NCBI GenBank assembly: GCA_947095585.1
Contig: OX352761.1
Coordinates: 33,137,777 to 33,201,776, forward strand
Source: Nephrocerus scutellatus
Lineage: Eukaryota > Arthropoda > Insecta > Diptera > Pipunculidae
DNA length: 64,000 nucleotides
Direction: 5' to 3'
In this document: in pieces, positions 1 to 13,412 of the stretch
Numbering within the stretch: the first letter of the stretch is position 1
How the letters are laid out: each line of letters starts with the position of its first letter
Made by a program: the position numbers and the translations under genes
Notes under the pieces: generated by a model
The model's database searches: none
Seen by the model: only the letters and a program-made list of their open reading frames with translations
What the model was told of the DNA's origin: nothing

Positions 1-90
1 AATGCGTGAGCACCCCGAAGGCAATAGAAAACTACTACGTCACGTCGTTGTTCCTGGGTTACGCTAAAAGTAGTTTATTCACCAGCCAAT

Positions 91-393
91 TACATTTCTA
101 CACCTATTCGAAACTGCAAAATAAATAAATTTTTTGACGACCACTTTCGAGTGTGAAAACGTGGAATTTTATTGCAAACGTATTGCAGATTCGTATGCAT
201 AGGTTCTCAGTAGGGGAAATCGAAAACAAAAATTTAATTTTGTCCTATAGCGCCATTATCATGAATCGAAAAAAATGTTTCAGACAAATCCTACAATAAA
301 AAATAGGGATTCCTATTTAAATTTCTAAAGTTACCCCTACCTAAAAGGCAGACAAGTGGTGCGGGGGGAGGGGTACTAATTTTAGCACGAATG
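91..393 (+). repeat. 3'-end fragment of RTE-like LINE (left copy)
   Basis: This segment is closely similar to 4820-5167: both begin with a TACATTT..TACACCT stretch, run through an ATTCGAAA block, a shared 'gattcgtatgcataggtt' block and a G-run, and end in TTTTAGCACGAATG. The right copy directly follows the decayed reverse-transcriptase reading frame of the LINE between them, so I take the repeat to be the LINE 3' end. The left copy is then the tail of an earlier, 5'-truncated insertion, giving a head-to-tail arrangement. Bases 1-90 hold nothing I recognise. Confidence 0.6.
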
Positions 394-644
394 ACACGGT
401 GACAAACGGTGATGATGACGCGATTAAAGACAGTCAGGTCCTAAGCCTCTCGCATCAAAAGTCCTATCTTATGCGTCCACGTCGCGTCACTGGAAACTCG
501 GCCAAAACAAGTGAACGACTTCGGTACCCAATCCGATTTGTATTAGCTTGGTTCGGGGCTAAATAAGAAGCGGACTTGCCTTGGTCGGCGGCGCTTCATG
601 TCGACCTAGGTTGCGGTTGGCCAATCATCACTCAACTGAATTAA

Positions 645-1391
645 TTGATTCTTGAAAATAATACAAGCCTCGGATACATATCGAATTTATCAACAATGAC
701 CTTTGGCCCAAGGAAAAGGACACGTTTTGGAACTTGGAACATTCGCACGCTCTTCAAGACAACAACGCTCGCGCAATTAACAAAAGAATTTCGTAAATAC
801 CATCTAGAGATTATTGCTCTTAGTTAGATGAGATGGCCTGAAGTAGGGGAAAAACGAACATTTACCGGCGAGTTTCTAATTTTTTCGGGTAAGCCTGTAG
901 GAGAACACCATGCCAATGGAGTTGGATTTCTACTCTCTAAAGCCGCGAGAAGATCGTTACAGGACTGGCATGCAATCTCCGATAGAATTATTATTGCAAG
1001 ATTAAAGTCTGCTGTTCGACAGTTCGTGTTAGTTAAAGTTTACGCACCAACGGAACTAGCTACCTCTGAAGAAAAGACACGTTTTACTTGCATCTAAATA
1101 ATTCATTAGATCAACTACGGAAGAGTGACAACGTTATTTTGACGGATGACCTTAACGCAAAGGTAGGCAGCGACAACAGTGATTGGGAACATATCATGGG
1201 AAACCACGGCATTGGTTCTATAAACCATTTTAGGCTATCCCGACAAAACTAGAAAAGAATGGATATCAGATAACACATGGAACACCATTCGTAAACGCCA
1301 ATCCATCAAAGTAGAGTTAAAAGCGGCCTCGGGTGCCGTGCGAAGCGCATTAGCGCGGAAGTATAGGGATCTGGACCGGCAAGTTGGCTGT
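645..1391 (+). pseudogene. LINE endonuclease remnant
   Basis: Two collinear open stretches (645-827 and 828-1097) separated by a TAG stop encode the start of an apurinic/apyrimidinic-type endonuclease, with GTWNIRTL at the start and NGVGFLLSKAARRSL in the middle. Reading is lost after about 1100 through frameshifts. LINE protein resembling the linker before RT (TRKEWISDNTW, ALARKYRDLDRQVG) can be read up to about 1390, where the Jockey-group element begins. Confidence 0.7.
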
Positions 1392-3175
1392 TCAGCAAAC
1401 CATTCCGCAAACACCCTTGACTTGTTCCTTACCTCTCGTCTAGATAAATTATCCGTCAATGTATTATCGCCTCTAGGCTAGTCTGACCATTGTGTTGTAT
1501 AAGCTAATTTCCCGTTAATAAACCACGCAGTTGGAGGAAAAACTTCCAAAAAAACAGTGTGGCAGTACGAGAAAGCCAATTGGGGCGGCCTTAACAACTT
1601 CTTTGGGAGAATTAACTGGTCGCTATTGTTTCGCGATAGCAACGTGGATGCCGCCGCTGATGCCATCACAAACATCATTCTTATTGGTATATGAAAGTTT
1701 ATCCCTTTCAGGAATAAGTCTATCAAACCAAAGGAAAATGGATGGTATGACTCGAACTGTACAGAGGCTTCTAGGATTAGAGAGGTATGCCTTCGGTTTA
1801 ACAAAGCAAACCCTACTGAGGAAAACCGAACAAATTTTAAACGAGCCAGAAATGATTGCAATGCCCATCACCGGCGAGTGAAATTCGCCTACGACCAAAA
1901 ATTGAGGCAAAAAATACTACAATGTCCCAAAGGTATAAAATTGTTGGTCATTTGTGAAAAGAATCATAAATACAGCCTCGTCGTCAATTCCAACGCTCAT
2001 TTATAATGGCATTCCAGTTGTCAGCTCTATAGACAAGGCCAATCTGTTTGCTGCGCATTTCGCAGCTAGCTCCACGCTTCCAGATTGTGCATTGATGCTG
2101 CCTGCATCTCCGAGTATTGAACACTCTACGGGACAGATCTTCATTCGTACTTGTGCAGTTGCTAGAGTTTTAAACGATCTCAACACTCACAAATCCGCTG
2201 GGCCAGATGGTATTTCCCCATTAGTTCTGAAGAATTGATGCAATCCAATTCACTCTTTCGCTGACGACAGCACTCTCAGCTTCTCATATAAGTTTAAGGA
2301 ACGTCCCTCCACTTCTCTGGAATTCAAACAACTTCGTATGTTAAGTACGTTAAATTCTGACCTAGACAGCATAATACAATGGGGAGAAATCAATCAAGTA
2401 AAATTTAACGCTTCCAAAACCCAAAGCTGTCTCCTGTCGTCTAAGAAAATCCAAAATCCCATGCCTTTATCCATGAATGGCACTTGCATCGAGGAAACTG
2501 AAAACTCGCAATTCTTGGTATGTGCGTTAACGACAAGCTTCGTTGGAATGACCACATATTTACCGTCGCCAAAAATGCTGCGAAATGTTTAGGTTTTCTA
2601 GCCCGGTGCAAGAAATATTTCACTCCCTCTGATCTGGCTACTATATACAAGGCTTTTATTCGCCAAAAACTTGAGTTCAATTGCTATATCTGGTCTGGTG
2701 CGCCTAAAACTACTTTGCATCTGCTAGATAGAATTCAAAACCGCGCTATAAAACTTGTCGGTGACGCAAATATAGCGAAATCAATAGATTTGCTTGAACA
2801 CCGTAGGAACGTTTCCTGCTTGCCACTGTTTTATCGCTTCTTCTACCAGCGGTGCCCAAGAGAAATAGCCAGCGGCATGCCACCTCTCCTTGAATTCAAC
2901 CGCAATATTCGTGGCGCTCTAAATGCTCATCAGTTTACCCTCAAGCCCATCCTCGGACGTACAGTTAAATTCAGGGATTCGTTCTTCAGCCGTACAACAC
3001 GTATGTGGAATGCTCTGCCAAGCTCTGTCTTCCCACATCACTATGATCCATAGGCATTCAAAACACAAGCTCATAGACATCTCCTCTTTTCTCCTCCTTT
3101 TCCTTAACGCCCACGCTATGCCAAGCATATAGCCGAGCATTATAAGGGTGCGAACCCCTTGAATCGTGCGCGAAT
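1392..3175 (+). mobile_element. Jockey/CR1-group LINE fragment nested in the RTE-like LINE
   Basis: Starting near 1392 the protein switches to SANTLDLFLTSR, the same reading as a better preserved copy on the - strand at 16272-19650. The fragment covers the endonuclease end, linker, RT start (HKSAGPDGISPLVL near 2190), then an internal deletion at about 2236, a stump of motif C ([13 protein letters not shown] near 2255) and the C-terminal region to about 3110. It ends in the family's 3' terminus, 'gcgcgaattataaaaaaa' near 3165. Downstream the host LINE linker resumes in register. No clear target-site duplication was found. Confidence 0.75.
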
Positions 3176-4870
3176 TATAAAAAAAGAAGAAGCTAGGAAC
3201 GACAAACGAGCATGGCTAAGTGACATCGCAACACAAACACAGCAAGCCGCAAGCAACTCGCTCGTAAGCTCGCCAACAAGAAACACCACATCAACTATCC
3301 TGTTAAGACAATAGACAGCTCTGTGGTCCTTATAGACGAACAACAATTAACCCGCTGGACAGAACATTTTAAGAATGTTTTGAATTGTACTTCGCCAGGC
3401 ACGTCCATCAACCCACATATGCACCCTAATAGGCTACTTAACATCAGCGTCGCTACTCCTTCGTTGGACAAGATAAGGGCAACAATTCGTTCACTGCAAT
3501 CAGGTAAGGCAGCAGGCAATGACAACATCTACGCAGAAATCCTTCAAGCCGACGTCGAGTTAACTACGCGAACATTGCATGCGATATATCAAGGTATCTG
3601 GGAATATATGACCCATTCCATCGTCGTTAAAAGAAGGCTTAATAGTCAAACTCCCAAAAAAAGGTGATTTGAGCAATTAGAGAGGAATTACCCTGCTAAA
3701 CACCATAAACAAAGTGATCTCCTCTATAATAGCTAGGCGCTAACGGAATGCGTTTGCGCCAATTTTGAGAAATGAACAAGCAGGATTTCGCCCAAACCGT
3801 TCTTGTACTGATCAAATTAGCACCATGCGTAGATTCATTGAACAGTCAGTTGAGTATCGCTCTCCTCTGTATATGGTTTTTGTAGATTTTAAACGCGCTT
3901 TTGATAGCGTTGGCAGAAACATGATGTGGCAGATTTTGTCTAGCTATGGTGTTCCAGAAAAACTCATTAACATCATTAAGGAGCTGTACCGCGACTCAAC
4001 ATGCCGCGTCATTCATAACGATCATCTTGGCTCCTTTCAACATTAACTCGGGAGCCAAGCAAGGTTGCACCCTCTCACCATTGCTTTTCACAATTGTCAT
4101 CGACTGGGTGATGAAAATAGTAACCCCCCGTACTCCACGGGTTTGCTATGGAATGGTTTTCACCGCCTAGAAGACCTGGACTATGCCGATAATATCTGTC
4201 TCCTATTACAATAGCTAGGTGACATGGAGCGAAAATAAAACTCACTAGAACTCTACGCTAACAAAGTGGGTTTAAAAATTAACGTCTCAAAAACAAAACT
4301 ACTTCGCGTTAACGCTAGTGGAACATGTGATCTCTCGATTGACGGACATCAGATAGAGGAAGTCGATAAGTTTTGTTATTTGGGCAGCTGGATATCAAAA
4401 AATGGTGCTGCTGACTCGGATGTGTGCTCTCGTGTAAACAAGGTAACAAGGCGCGACACTTCTATAGTAAGCTAAATAATATCTGGAACTCCTCGCAAAA
4501 CTCCTGGAATCTGAAGCTAACGATATTCAGATCTAACGTTCTCTCAGTACTCTGCTGCGAAAAGTGGAAAGTCACAGAGTCTTAGCTTAAGGCGGATACT
4601 GAGAATAAGATGGCCGGACATTATCAGCAATCAAGACAAGATCACCATCAGACGACAAAAATGGAGCTGGATTGGTCACACTTTGAGAAAGCCAGCGGAC
4701 GATATTACGAAACTAGCGCTCGTCTGGAATCCACAAGGAAGCCGCTTAGTTGGCCGTCCTAGCAAGACATGGAAAAGGATAATAAAAGAGGAAGCAAGAT
4801 CCCAGGCGACCGAGTGGCGTACATTTATACACCTAACAATTTGCCAGCTATTCGAAATTTGCAAATAAAT
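3176..4870 (+). pseudogene. LINE reverse transcriptase remnant
   Basis: Continuation of the interrupted RTE-like element. The RT palm is split over frames: 3323-3667, 3765-4046, 3946-4170 and 4266-4475 carry successive RT blocks, the last reading GLKINVSKTKLL and DKFCYLGSW as in the post-palm region. The catalytic YADD reads YADN near 4180 and a stop follows. The C-terminal part (ARPSKTWKRIIKEEA-like at 4750-4800) leads straight into the 3' repeat. Confidence 0.7.
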
Positions 4871-5167
4871 GAATTTTTGCACGACCACTTTCGAGCATGA
4901 AAACGTGGTATTTTTGTTGCAAACGTATTGCAGATTCGTATGCATAGGTTGTCAGTAACAGAAATCGAAAAAATTTAACATCGTCTTATCATGAATCGAA
5001 AAAAAAGTTTCCAGATAAATCCGACGAACTTTTAGCCGTAGAATCCAAATCTGCAATAAAAAATAGGGGTTCCTATTTGAATTTCTAATTTCTAAAGTTA
5101 CCCACGCCCCACCTACAAGGTAGACAAATGGAGTGATGGGGGGGGGGGTTAAATTTTAGCACGAATG
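4820..5167 (+). repeat. 3'-end of RTE-like LINE (right copy)
   Basis: Second copy of the segment at 91-393, differing by scattered substitutions and small indels. It overlaps the last codons of the LINE frame and ends in the same TTTTAGCACGAATG. It is not an LTR: there are no TG..CA ends, and the element between the copies is a LINE. Confidence 0.6.
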
Positions 5168-6970
5168 TATTTTGATCTTGGAAAGTTTTTTCGTAGAGTG
5201 CTTATTTTCCGAGTTATTTGAAAGTTTCAGATTAAAAAAATCACCCGGTAAATTTTTTTCTCATTTTGGAAATCCTCGAAAATTTGTTGGATGCCCACTT
5301 TTTAGCAGTAGGTGCAGGAAACGTTTTTATCTTTGTTGCTGTCAGCGTTTCTTTGACTCATTCTAGGCAAGATCTCGTCCGTGCGTATTTGCTTGCTTGC
5401 ATACAATATGACCACACTTTAGCAATTTTCCACTAGGTTTTGACTTTAGTTTTTCCCAATGCACCGAATGGGTCTCGCCTCTTGGTCCCTCGTGGTGCAA
5501 GTGTTAAACACGGTTTGGCCAATTTTTTAAGTGTCCTTCTTTATGCATGGCCGTAACGACGACTTGCAACTTGACTTGTTTTACGAATTCTACTATTAAT
5601 GCAGGCAGCACTCTTCGTGAACTTAATTGGTTCAGTGACGTTATTTTAGAGCATACTATTGGCGTGGACGTGAATGACTTGGTCGATGGGTTTGCTGGCT
5701 TTGTTTGCTTTGATGCAAAATATGTTGATTGTGGTCTTACCGTAGCATATTTTACGAGTTGCATATTTACATTTGTCAACGTAAATTCTTGGACACGCTT
5801 AGCTAAAGTCTTATCCAAAAAAGCAGGCAAATAATGGAATATAAGATCGTACACAATTGAAATCGAATTTATTAATTCACTATTTTTGCATAAAAAACCA
5901 AATTGAAATTATTATTTGCAAAGTGTTTTTAACCTTCTGTCCGAAATCTGTGCATGCAAAACACTCCGACTGAGTGAACTACGCAATTGATTAGAAAAAA
6001 ATAACTTCAAGTAAATAGATAAAGAGAAGAGAAATGAATTCGTGTTGAGTAAAGAATAATTGACAGCAAATGGTAGAAACAATTTCCCTTAAAGAATCGT
6101 GAGTGCAATTGTTCTTCTTCCTACTGACAACCTTGGTGGTTTATTTTTATTGTATTGTCACACACTTTGCAATCGAAACAGTCCTTCTAAGGTTCGTTTC
6201 TATTTCTAGATGGCCAACGATGTCTTAATCGAATCGATGCGAAGTATGGATGCTGATAGTTCGTCTGCTCTGGTGCTGGTAATGAAGAAAATTGTTGTTG
6301 CTTTTTTTAAGAAAAACATTCAGTGGTTGGATGTATATTAGCGAATAATACGTAGCACGCCACGTAGCCCAAATGAGAGAATAGAAGAATGAATATTAGT
6401 GTTCGAGTGAATTAGTGAATTGGCTGCTTCGACATGAAGTTTCATATTGAACATGAGTATGCTTACTTTTCACTTCACTTTAAATTATATTGTTACTTAC
6501 AAGTTACAACACATATTACAGTTATATATTTTATAATTTGAATCTTTAAATTGCAAATGTTTTTAAATTCACTCAACTCAAGTTGTACCGATGTTACTTC
6601 AGTAAAGTTCGACGTAAGGGTGCTCGCGCAATGGAAAAACTTTATACCTAAAACTTTCAGGATTGTATGGGTTTCCAACATAACGAGCGAAAATTTTTGT
6701 TTTGTCAAAACCAAAATCCATGCAATCTTGTCAGTCTTAAGTGTTAAGTTTTTCCATTATGAGAGCGCCATAAGCTGATCATTTTTGCTGTGTTTATGTA
6801 TGCATTGCGTCTTGCATTCCTAAACTACCAACCATTGCGCTATATTTTGTTAATTATTTTATACATTGCCAAAAACTGCATATTAGGACAGATCTTCTGT
6901 GCAGTGTTGAATTTGAATTCTCGTACGTCTGCGTTCAACCGTGATTTGCCATTCATTTTCGGGTGGATTT
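5168..6970. other. Intergenic region upstream of actin; no gene recognised
   Basis: About 1.8 kb of AT-rich DNA. One block at 5504-5854 is open on both strands (about 95 and 116 codons), but neither translation shows a motif I recognise. Control elements of the muscle actin gene could lie here; I cannot name any. Confidence 0.5.
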
Positions 6971-6974
6971 TTAA

Positions 6975-6980
6975 TATAAA
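6975..6980 (+). promoter_or_regulatory. Candidate TATA box of the actin gene
   Basis: TATAAA stands about 430 bp before the actin start codon, followed by a more GC-rich stretch (6981-7040) that would be a short non-coding first exon. The spacing suits an insect muscle actin with an intron in its 5' UTR. No clear initiator motif was found, so this is an inference from position. Confidence 0.35.
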
Positions 6981-7044
6981 GGCTTTGCCCTGCAGTCTCC
7001 GTTCTATTTGTTGTTGAGTCAAGCCGCCAACAAGGATCCAAAAA

Positions 7045-7381
7045 GTATTTGTGAAAACAAATTCTGTTAGTTTAAGAGGTTGGTTTTATGTGTACAGATT
7101 AACATCGATCAAAATACGGTGTAATCGAATTTAAATAAAAAAAATTTTATACAAATTTAAACTAAGCAAATTTCAGTGAATAAAAGAAAAATTTATTTTA
7201 AAATAAAACAAAAAAAAGTTAATAAAAAAGATATATTTTTATTTTCGCTGTGATTATTCGTTATAACTATTTGAAGCCTTGCCAAAAATAGAAATTAAAC
7301 AGTTTATATAATTTTTAATGTGAAGTAACTTTAACGAAATTTATGTTGGTAGTAAATTTGAAAAGTGAATTTTACTTGCAG
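7045..7381 (+). other. Probable 5'-UTR intron of the actin gene
   Basis: A good 3' splice site (TTTTACTTGCAG, ending at 7381) lies 29 bp before the ATG. A possible donor, AAAAA/GTATTTG, is at 7045. The interval is AT-rich with many A/T homopolymers, as expected for a fly intron. The acceptor is well supported; the donor is a guess. Confidence 0.45.
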
Positions 7382-7398
7382 GGAAATATTTAACATAA

Positions 7399-8607
<1,209 letters not shown>

Positions 8608-8872
8608 ATCTTTCACGATTGAAAGGTTACTGAATGCTTTAGCGAACAATGATATCGTCATCAGTGCCCGCAATTTTGCTCAAAGTATTGCAAAGTTGCT
8701 GTCAACCTTATGATCATTTAATATCAAACATCATTTTTCCACCAAAGTTCAGAAAACGCCTAACTAATTGATTTTTCTTTTGCATCAATTGCTTTTGTTA
8801 TATACATTTTTTATTTCATCTTACTGATTGATTTATATCTTAAAAACAACAACAACAACAAAACCATATCTA

Positions 8873-8878
8873 AATAAA
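8873..8878 (+). terminator. Polyadenylation signal of actin
   Basis: AATAAA 266 bp after the stop codon, preceded by an (AAC)n run at about 8847-8861. It is the first canonical hexamer on the + strand after the gene. Confidence 0.6.
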
Positions 8879-9774
8879 ATACGTTACGTAAACACAAGCA
8901 ATTAATTAGACTTAAGCATGGGAAGGAAATGAAATGTTTCGCAGTCGTAAAAAAATATTAGCAGGCATTTTTAATTTGGTGACAAATCTGGGCTTCACTC
9001 AATAACTAACCATAAAAATTGCATAATATTGCATTTACTTGTAATTACAATCTAATTTTGGTGCATGAAAAATATGCTGTTTAACATACGAGTACAATGT
9101 TAAATGAATGCATGAATGTGTCGGCGATTGGCGGATACTCCTCTGTAACTTTAGTCAAAGAATATGGGACGTATAGAAAATGTACATATAAGATTGCGCT
9201 ATGAACGAAACCCGAGGCGCTCAATTTGGAGAGCTCAGCACTTTCCTGATGGAGACAATAACATCTTCGAACATCAGACAATTTGCAAATCAATAAACAG
9301 TTCTGGTACTTAGCGAAAATTAGGAAGAGCGAAGAGCTCATAACGTTACAACGCTATTTATATTTTGTTATGTGTTAATTATGAAATGATATATTTAAAT
9401 TTCTTAAAAATATTTCTTAGTTACATAATAGCGAGAGGATTTTTAAACTGCTTAGTAACGTATAAGTAAATTTTGAGACGTCTAGGAGGGAGATGAACAA
9501 TCTGATAAAATGCTGAAAAACGTCTAAATAACGAGTATGCGTTATCAGGCATTACTATCCTGATACTATTTTTAGAAATGTTTGTCCTAGATACAGATAC
9601 CGGTATTCGGTGTGAAAATTTGTTCTTTCTAATTTCACGAAACATATAATATCAATATCTACGACACCACTGCAGGTTTGGCGAAATAATTAAAATGCTT
9701 GATGACGTTAGTATTGAATACTCTTTATGCGAGCATGACTAGAACATTGGGAAACTCAACTCAAAAGAATAAGA
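8879..9774. other. Intergenic; nothing recognised
   Basis: AT-rich DNA with only short chance reading frames. I see no coding signature, RNA gene or repeat matching the rest of the window. Confidence 0.5.
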
Positions 9775-10060
9775 AATAAAAAAAACAACCCCTAAAAATT
9801 AAAATTTTTCATGTAAATTCTCTAAAAGGATATACATGAGTTTAAAATTTGAAGAAAATAGGACTAATTTTTTTAAATTTACATCGGCAACTCTCGCGTC
9901 TCAGGGCCCGTTCACCACAAACCACAACCCCCAGTTTTGTACATCGGAGACACACATTATTGAAAATTTTAAGAAATCGGGCTAATTTTAATATTTTTTT
10001 TATGGGCACCCCTCGGGCCTCAGGGCCCGTTCGTTTCGTTTTCTAAATCGAAAAGGAGTT
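9775..10060 (-). mobile_element. Helentron/DINE-like minisatellite repeat, fragment
   Basis: Begins with the family end 'aacccctaaaaattaaaat' and the subterminal repeat TAAATTCTCTA (near 9816), then two degenerate monomers, each with 'gaagaaaat.gg.ctaat', 'gcctcagggcccgttc' and 'catcggagacacacat'. The opposite end is missing. Strand is given relative to the orientation in which the TCTCTATATTAACTTCGCG end is 5'. Confidence 0.6.
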
Positions 10061-10574
10061 ATGGAAAACGGTACTTTTTATTAAAATAACTATAATGGTG
10101 CTGCTTGCTTTACGATTGGGGCCGTTTTTTTTGTTGGGTTGCAGTGCTTGGCATGTGTTTTATAAGTTGTTTTTTAATTGCTTTAATATTAATATGTACA
10201 GCAGCAGATTAAAGATTAAGATTTGAAAAACGCCGAAGTCGAATATTTTTTTCAGTGTTTTTCATAAAAGTCAGTTTTGTTTTTCTTAATAGACAAATTT
10301 AATCAAAATTAAAAAAATATTACAGACATTAAGAACAGTTTTTTAGTATACACAGAAAATAGTAAACATTAAATAAATAATAATGATGCCATTAAATTTC
10401 AAAAGAGTAAAAAAAATAAATAGAAAACACCCAAACTCATAAAATTCTCTAATGATGCATACATACTACTAAGCGATAAAATGGAATGTTCATAATCAAT
10501 TCGACTTTTATCTACATGCGCCTCAAAGTATAAGAAATGTATATGGGAGCCCCTCGATGTAGAAAATGATTTTT

Positions 10575-10620
10575 TATATAATTAGCGAACGCTTCAAGGG
10601 ATTTGCATCCTTAGAACGTA
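10575..10620 (-). mobile_element. Tail relic of the Jockey-group LINE
   Basis: 'ataattagcgaacgcttcaa' followed by 'gggatttgcatcc' matches the 3' terminus of the Jockey-group copies at 16272 and 60560. Only the last few dozen bases are recognisable. Confidence 0.45.
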
Positions 10621-10699
10621 GGCTTGGAAATATTTAGATAGAAGAATGAAAGAAAGTGTTGTGGTGGGTGGAGTTGAGTTCACACTCGAGCACTCACAA

Positions 10700-10955
10700 A
10701 CTAGAATATTGTGCTCTTAAGCCCACATAGATGGCTTTCATCTTGATTACTTCATGCATCAACTCAACCGTACATTTGAATACAACAGTATACTGCCACT
10801 GTATATTACATGTACAGCATCGCATCATGTGTACTTGAAATCTAGATGATAAGTGCGGCGTGCAAAATGCGTACTTTTTTGGACGCGCCATGAATCGAAT
10901 CCGGTGTCCTCTAAGTGAGAGCCAATGTTTTTAATAACTAGATCAGCAACACTGA
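10700..10955 (-). mobile_element. Relic of a tRNA-derived SINE
   Basis: Read on the - strand, 10955-10881 has the layout of a tRNA: an A-box-like TGATCTAGTTA (10945-10935), an anticodon-arm-like stretch, and a B-box-like GGATTCGATTC (10902-10892). No proper acceptor stem closes it, so it is not a tRNA gene. A body of about 180 bp follows toward 10700. Copy number and ends are unknown. Confidence 0.4.
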
Positions 10956-10959
10956 CACG

Positions 10960-12680
10960 GTTGTCATCGAAAATACACATGTTTGCAAAGTTTGAATAAA
11001 ATCGGGTTTCAGGAAGTGGATTAAAAATTGATCATAAGATTTGACCAGGCGTCCACAAACTCAACCGGTACTAAAATACGATCTATTTAACGTGGTAAGG
11101 TCTAGCTTTTTCCTCAACAGACAGTCAAACTACGTATGTGATAGACATGTGATAGAATGAGTTTTAATTTCGGCTGAATTTAATTCTCTTAATTTACTTA
11201 AGACATAAAAAATTCTGTGGAGATGTTCATAAAAAGAACGTCTTTTATTTGATTCAACTGCTGCCAACAAATGTGCCAAGTATTTAATAAATCACCAATA
11301 ACGTTATTGCAAATTTTACCACACGGTTGATCGATGCGGAAAGATGGTGTCTACTTTCAAGGCTAAGTTATTGTTAACTGTCATTTTCGTTTATGGTCGT
11401 GTTAAAATATATTTTTTTTCACCGCATTAGCACATAAAATTCACATAGACACATTCTGGTCATAGATTTTGAAGAAGAAATCTAAAATTTTGTCCGCTCT
11501 AGGCTTTATCCTTGTCAGCCCATTGCGAAATCCTACAGTGAATATGTATATGTATATACTTTTCTTGTATTAACACTATCTTCTTCAACGGATAAAATCT
11601 CTTATAGTCTAGAAAACTTTGTGAAACCCTTAGACAAAGAAGCATACCAATTCTTTGGGATGTAAATTAGATGACACCAACTCGAACGCCGTACTGGAAT
11701 GCCAGTACCTGAACCCGGTTACACAGCCAAAATTATGATCTAATGATTGTAAAATGCAATTCATTTTTGGATTAAATATACATATATTCATAAGGTCATA
11801 TAATTACGATTTTAAACTATATTTTCACTTAAAAATTTAAATTTTCAAAGTGGCTCCAGTTTGGTTGGCTGCTGTCATTTTAAGTAGTGGAAATAGTGCC
11901 AAAAGTGTTTCTTCAATTTTTCGTAATGAATATTCAAAATATGCGCTATAAAGAAGTAATACAAGCTCACCATGTTCCGAGACATCTATACAAGAATGCT
12001 TTGAAACATTTGCGGATGAGAAAGAAACAATTTCCCACAGTCAGGTTTTCGTACAGTATGTGATTAGGTTTCCAACAGTTGAACTTTCAAGCAATTACTA
12101 CATTTTTATTAATAATACCAGCTGAAATTCCCGGCTTTGCCCGGTTGCCCCCACAGCCGCTGACCTCAGACGTCATGACTTGAAGCGACAACTGCATAAG
12201 TGCATATGGTATACAAGATGACAGTATCGAAAGAAACCCACCAATATTGATTTCATCCCAAGGCGAATAGGTTTTCCTCTCATAAATTTCTACAACTGAG
12301 TCCTGTAATTTTGCCGCTTGTTAGACAAATAGTGAAAATACCAAATAGCTTATACTTTACATTAACTTTAGTGGTATCGATTTGATTAAAGTGAATCAAT
12401 TGGGCACTTTTGTTGGTGGTTTTTAACAAATTACTGGAAATTTATTGCTTTATGATAGGAATAGGAAATGGATACTGAGGGATAATGTTATATAAATTGG
12501 TATTGGTAACCAAACATAAGGGGACTATGTTCATCGTCCAAATATTAAAAAAAAGTGTTAAACGGAAAATATAACTGAAAGCAGAGCTAGGCATATTGGC
12601 CAAAAATATCAACATTTCTTAAGTATTTTTTGCTTTGAACAGATATCGTATCGTTTTGCTGACAATCTTTTATTCCCTGT
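10960..12680. other. Intergenic; nothing recognised
   Basis: AT-rich sequence with no long reading frame. A more GC-rich patch at 12125-12185 matches nothing else here. Confidence 0.5.
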
Positions 12681-13412
12681 AAGAGCAAGAGTGTATTTGG
12701 TCGTGGCGAGTACAAGGTTTACGCCACGAATATACACAAAGCATTATGGGTATCTCCTGATGGATCCACTGGCCACCAAATAGACCACGTGTTGTTAAAC
12801 CGCCGCCACAACACGAATCTGATGACGGTAAGAACGTACCAAGGTGCCAACGTCGACTCGAACCACTATCTTGTTGGTACGATGCTCCGAGTGTGGATTG
12901 TATCGTCACGAAAGACTACATCCGCAAATCAGATTCGAGTCAACACGACGGCCTTCGCAATAAAGGGACCAGAAAAAAAACGGTCAAGCGATGGTACTCG
13001 ATATAAATGCAGGAGGAGTAAGTCCTGGGGCTGAGATGCCGGGCGTAGAAGATAAATGGACACGCCTTAAGAATACTGTCATTAGTACTGCTGACTCCAT
13101 CTTAGGCAGTAGTCGTAGAGATCGGAACGACTGGTTTGATGACGAATGTAAGCTAGCGATTGAACGTAAACATGTTGCGTACCGAGCAATGCAACAATCT
13201 CAAGGAACGCGGGCACGCAAAGAAGAATATACACTGCGTTGTATATACTGCAAAGACAAAGAGGGTTATTTGATCTCCGATCTCAACGGCGTCTTAGAGC
13301 GATGGAAGAGCACTACCATAAGCTGAAAAATGGCCAGTTAGCTGAGAAATTGGAGGCTCCACCAATGACTGACAACCACAGTATGCTGCTGCCACCATGC
13401 ATAGACGAAGTT

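Larger units (their letters stand above)
394..4870 (+). mobile_element. Degenerate RTE-like non-LTR retrotransposon, interrupted by another LINE
   Basis: Endonuclease and reverse transcriptase of one LINE are recognisable in order but broken by stops and frameshifts. The apurinic-type endonuclease starts near 710 (GTWNIRTL) and reads to about 1200, with a decayed LTDDLNAKVG block near 1140. The linker resumes at about 3176 after a foreign insertion. RT blocks follow: SGKAAGNDNIYAEIL near 3500, QAGFRPNRSCTDQISTMR near 3780, VDFKRAFDSV near 3880, GAKQGCTLSPLLF near 4060 and YADN (normally YADD) near 4180. The endonuclease start and RT wording fit RTE-type elements; the exact clade is uncertain. 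The element cannot be active. Confidence 0.75.

Noticed and set aside
91..5167. Flanking direct repeats as LTRs of a retrotransposon
   Set aside because: No TG..CA ends, primer site or gag; the enclosed protein is a LINE endonuclease-RT, and the right copy overlaps its coding end.
5504..5854. Small genes open on both strands
   Set aside because: No start context, motif or splice support; overlapping open frames on both strands suggest chance.
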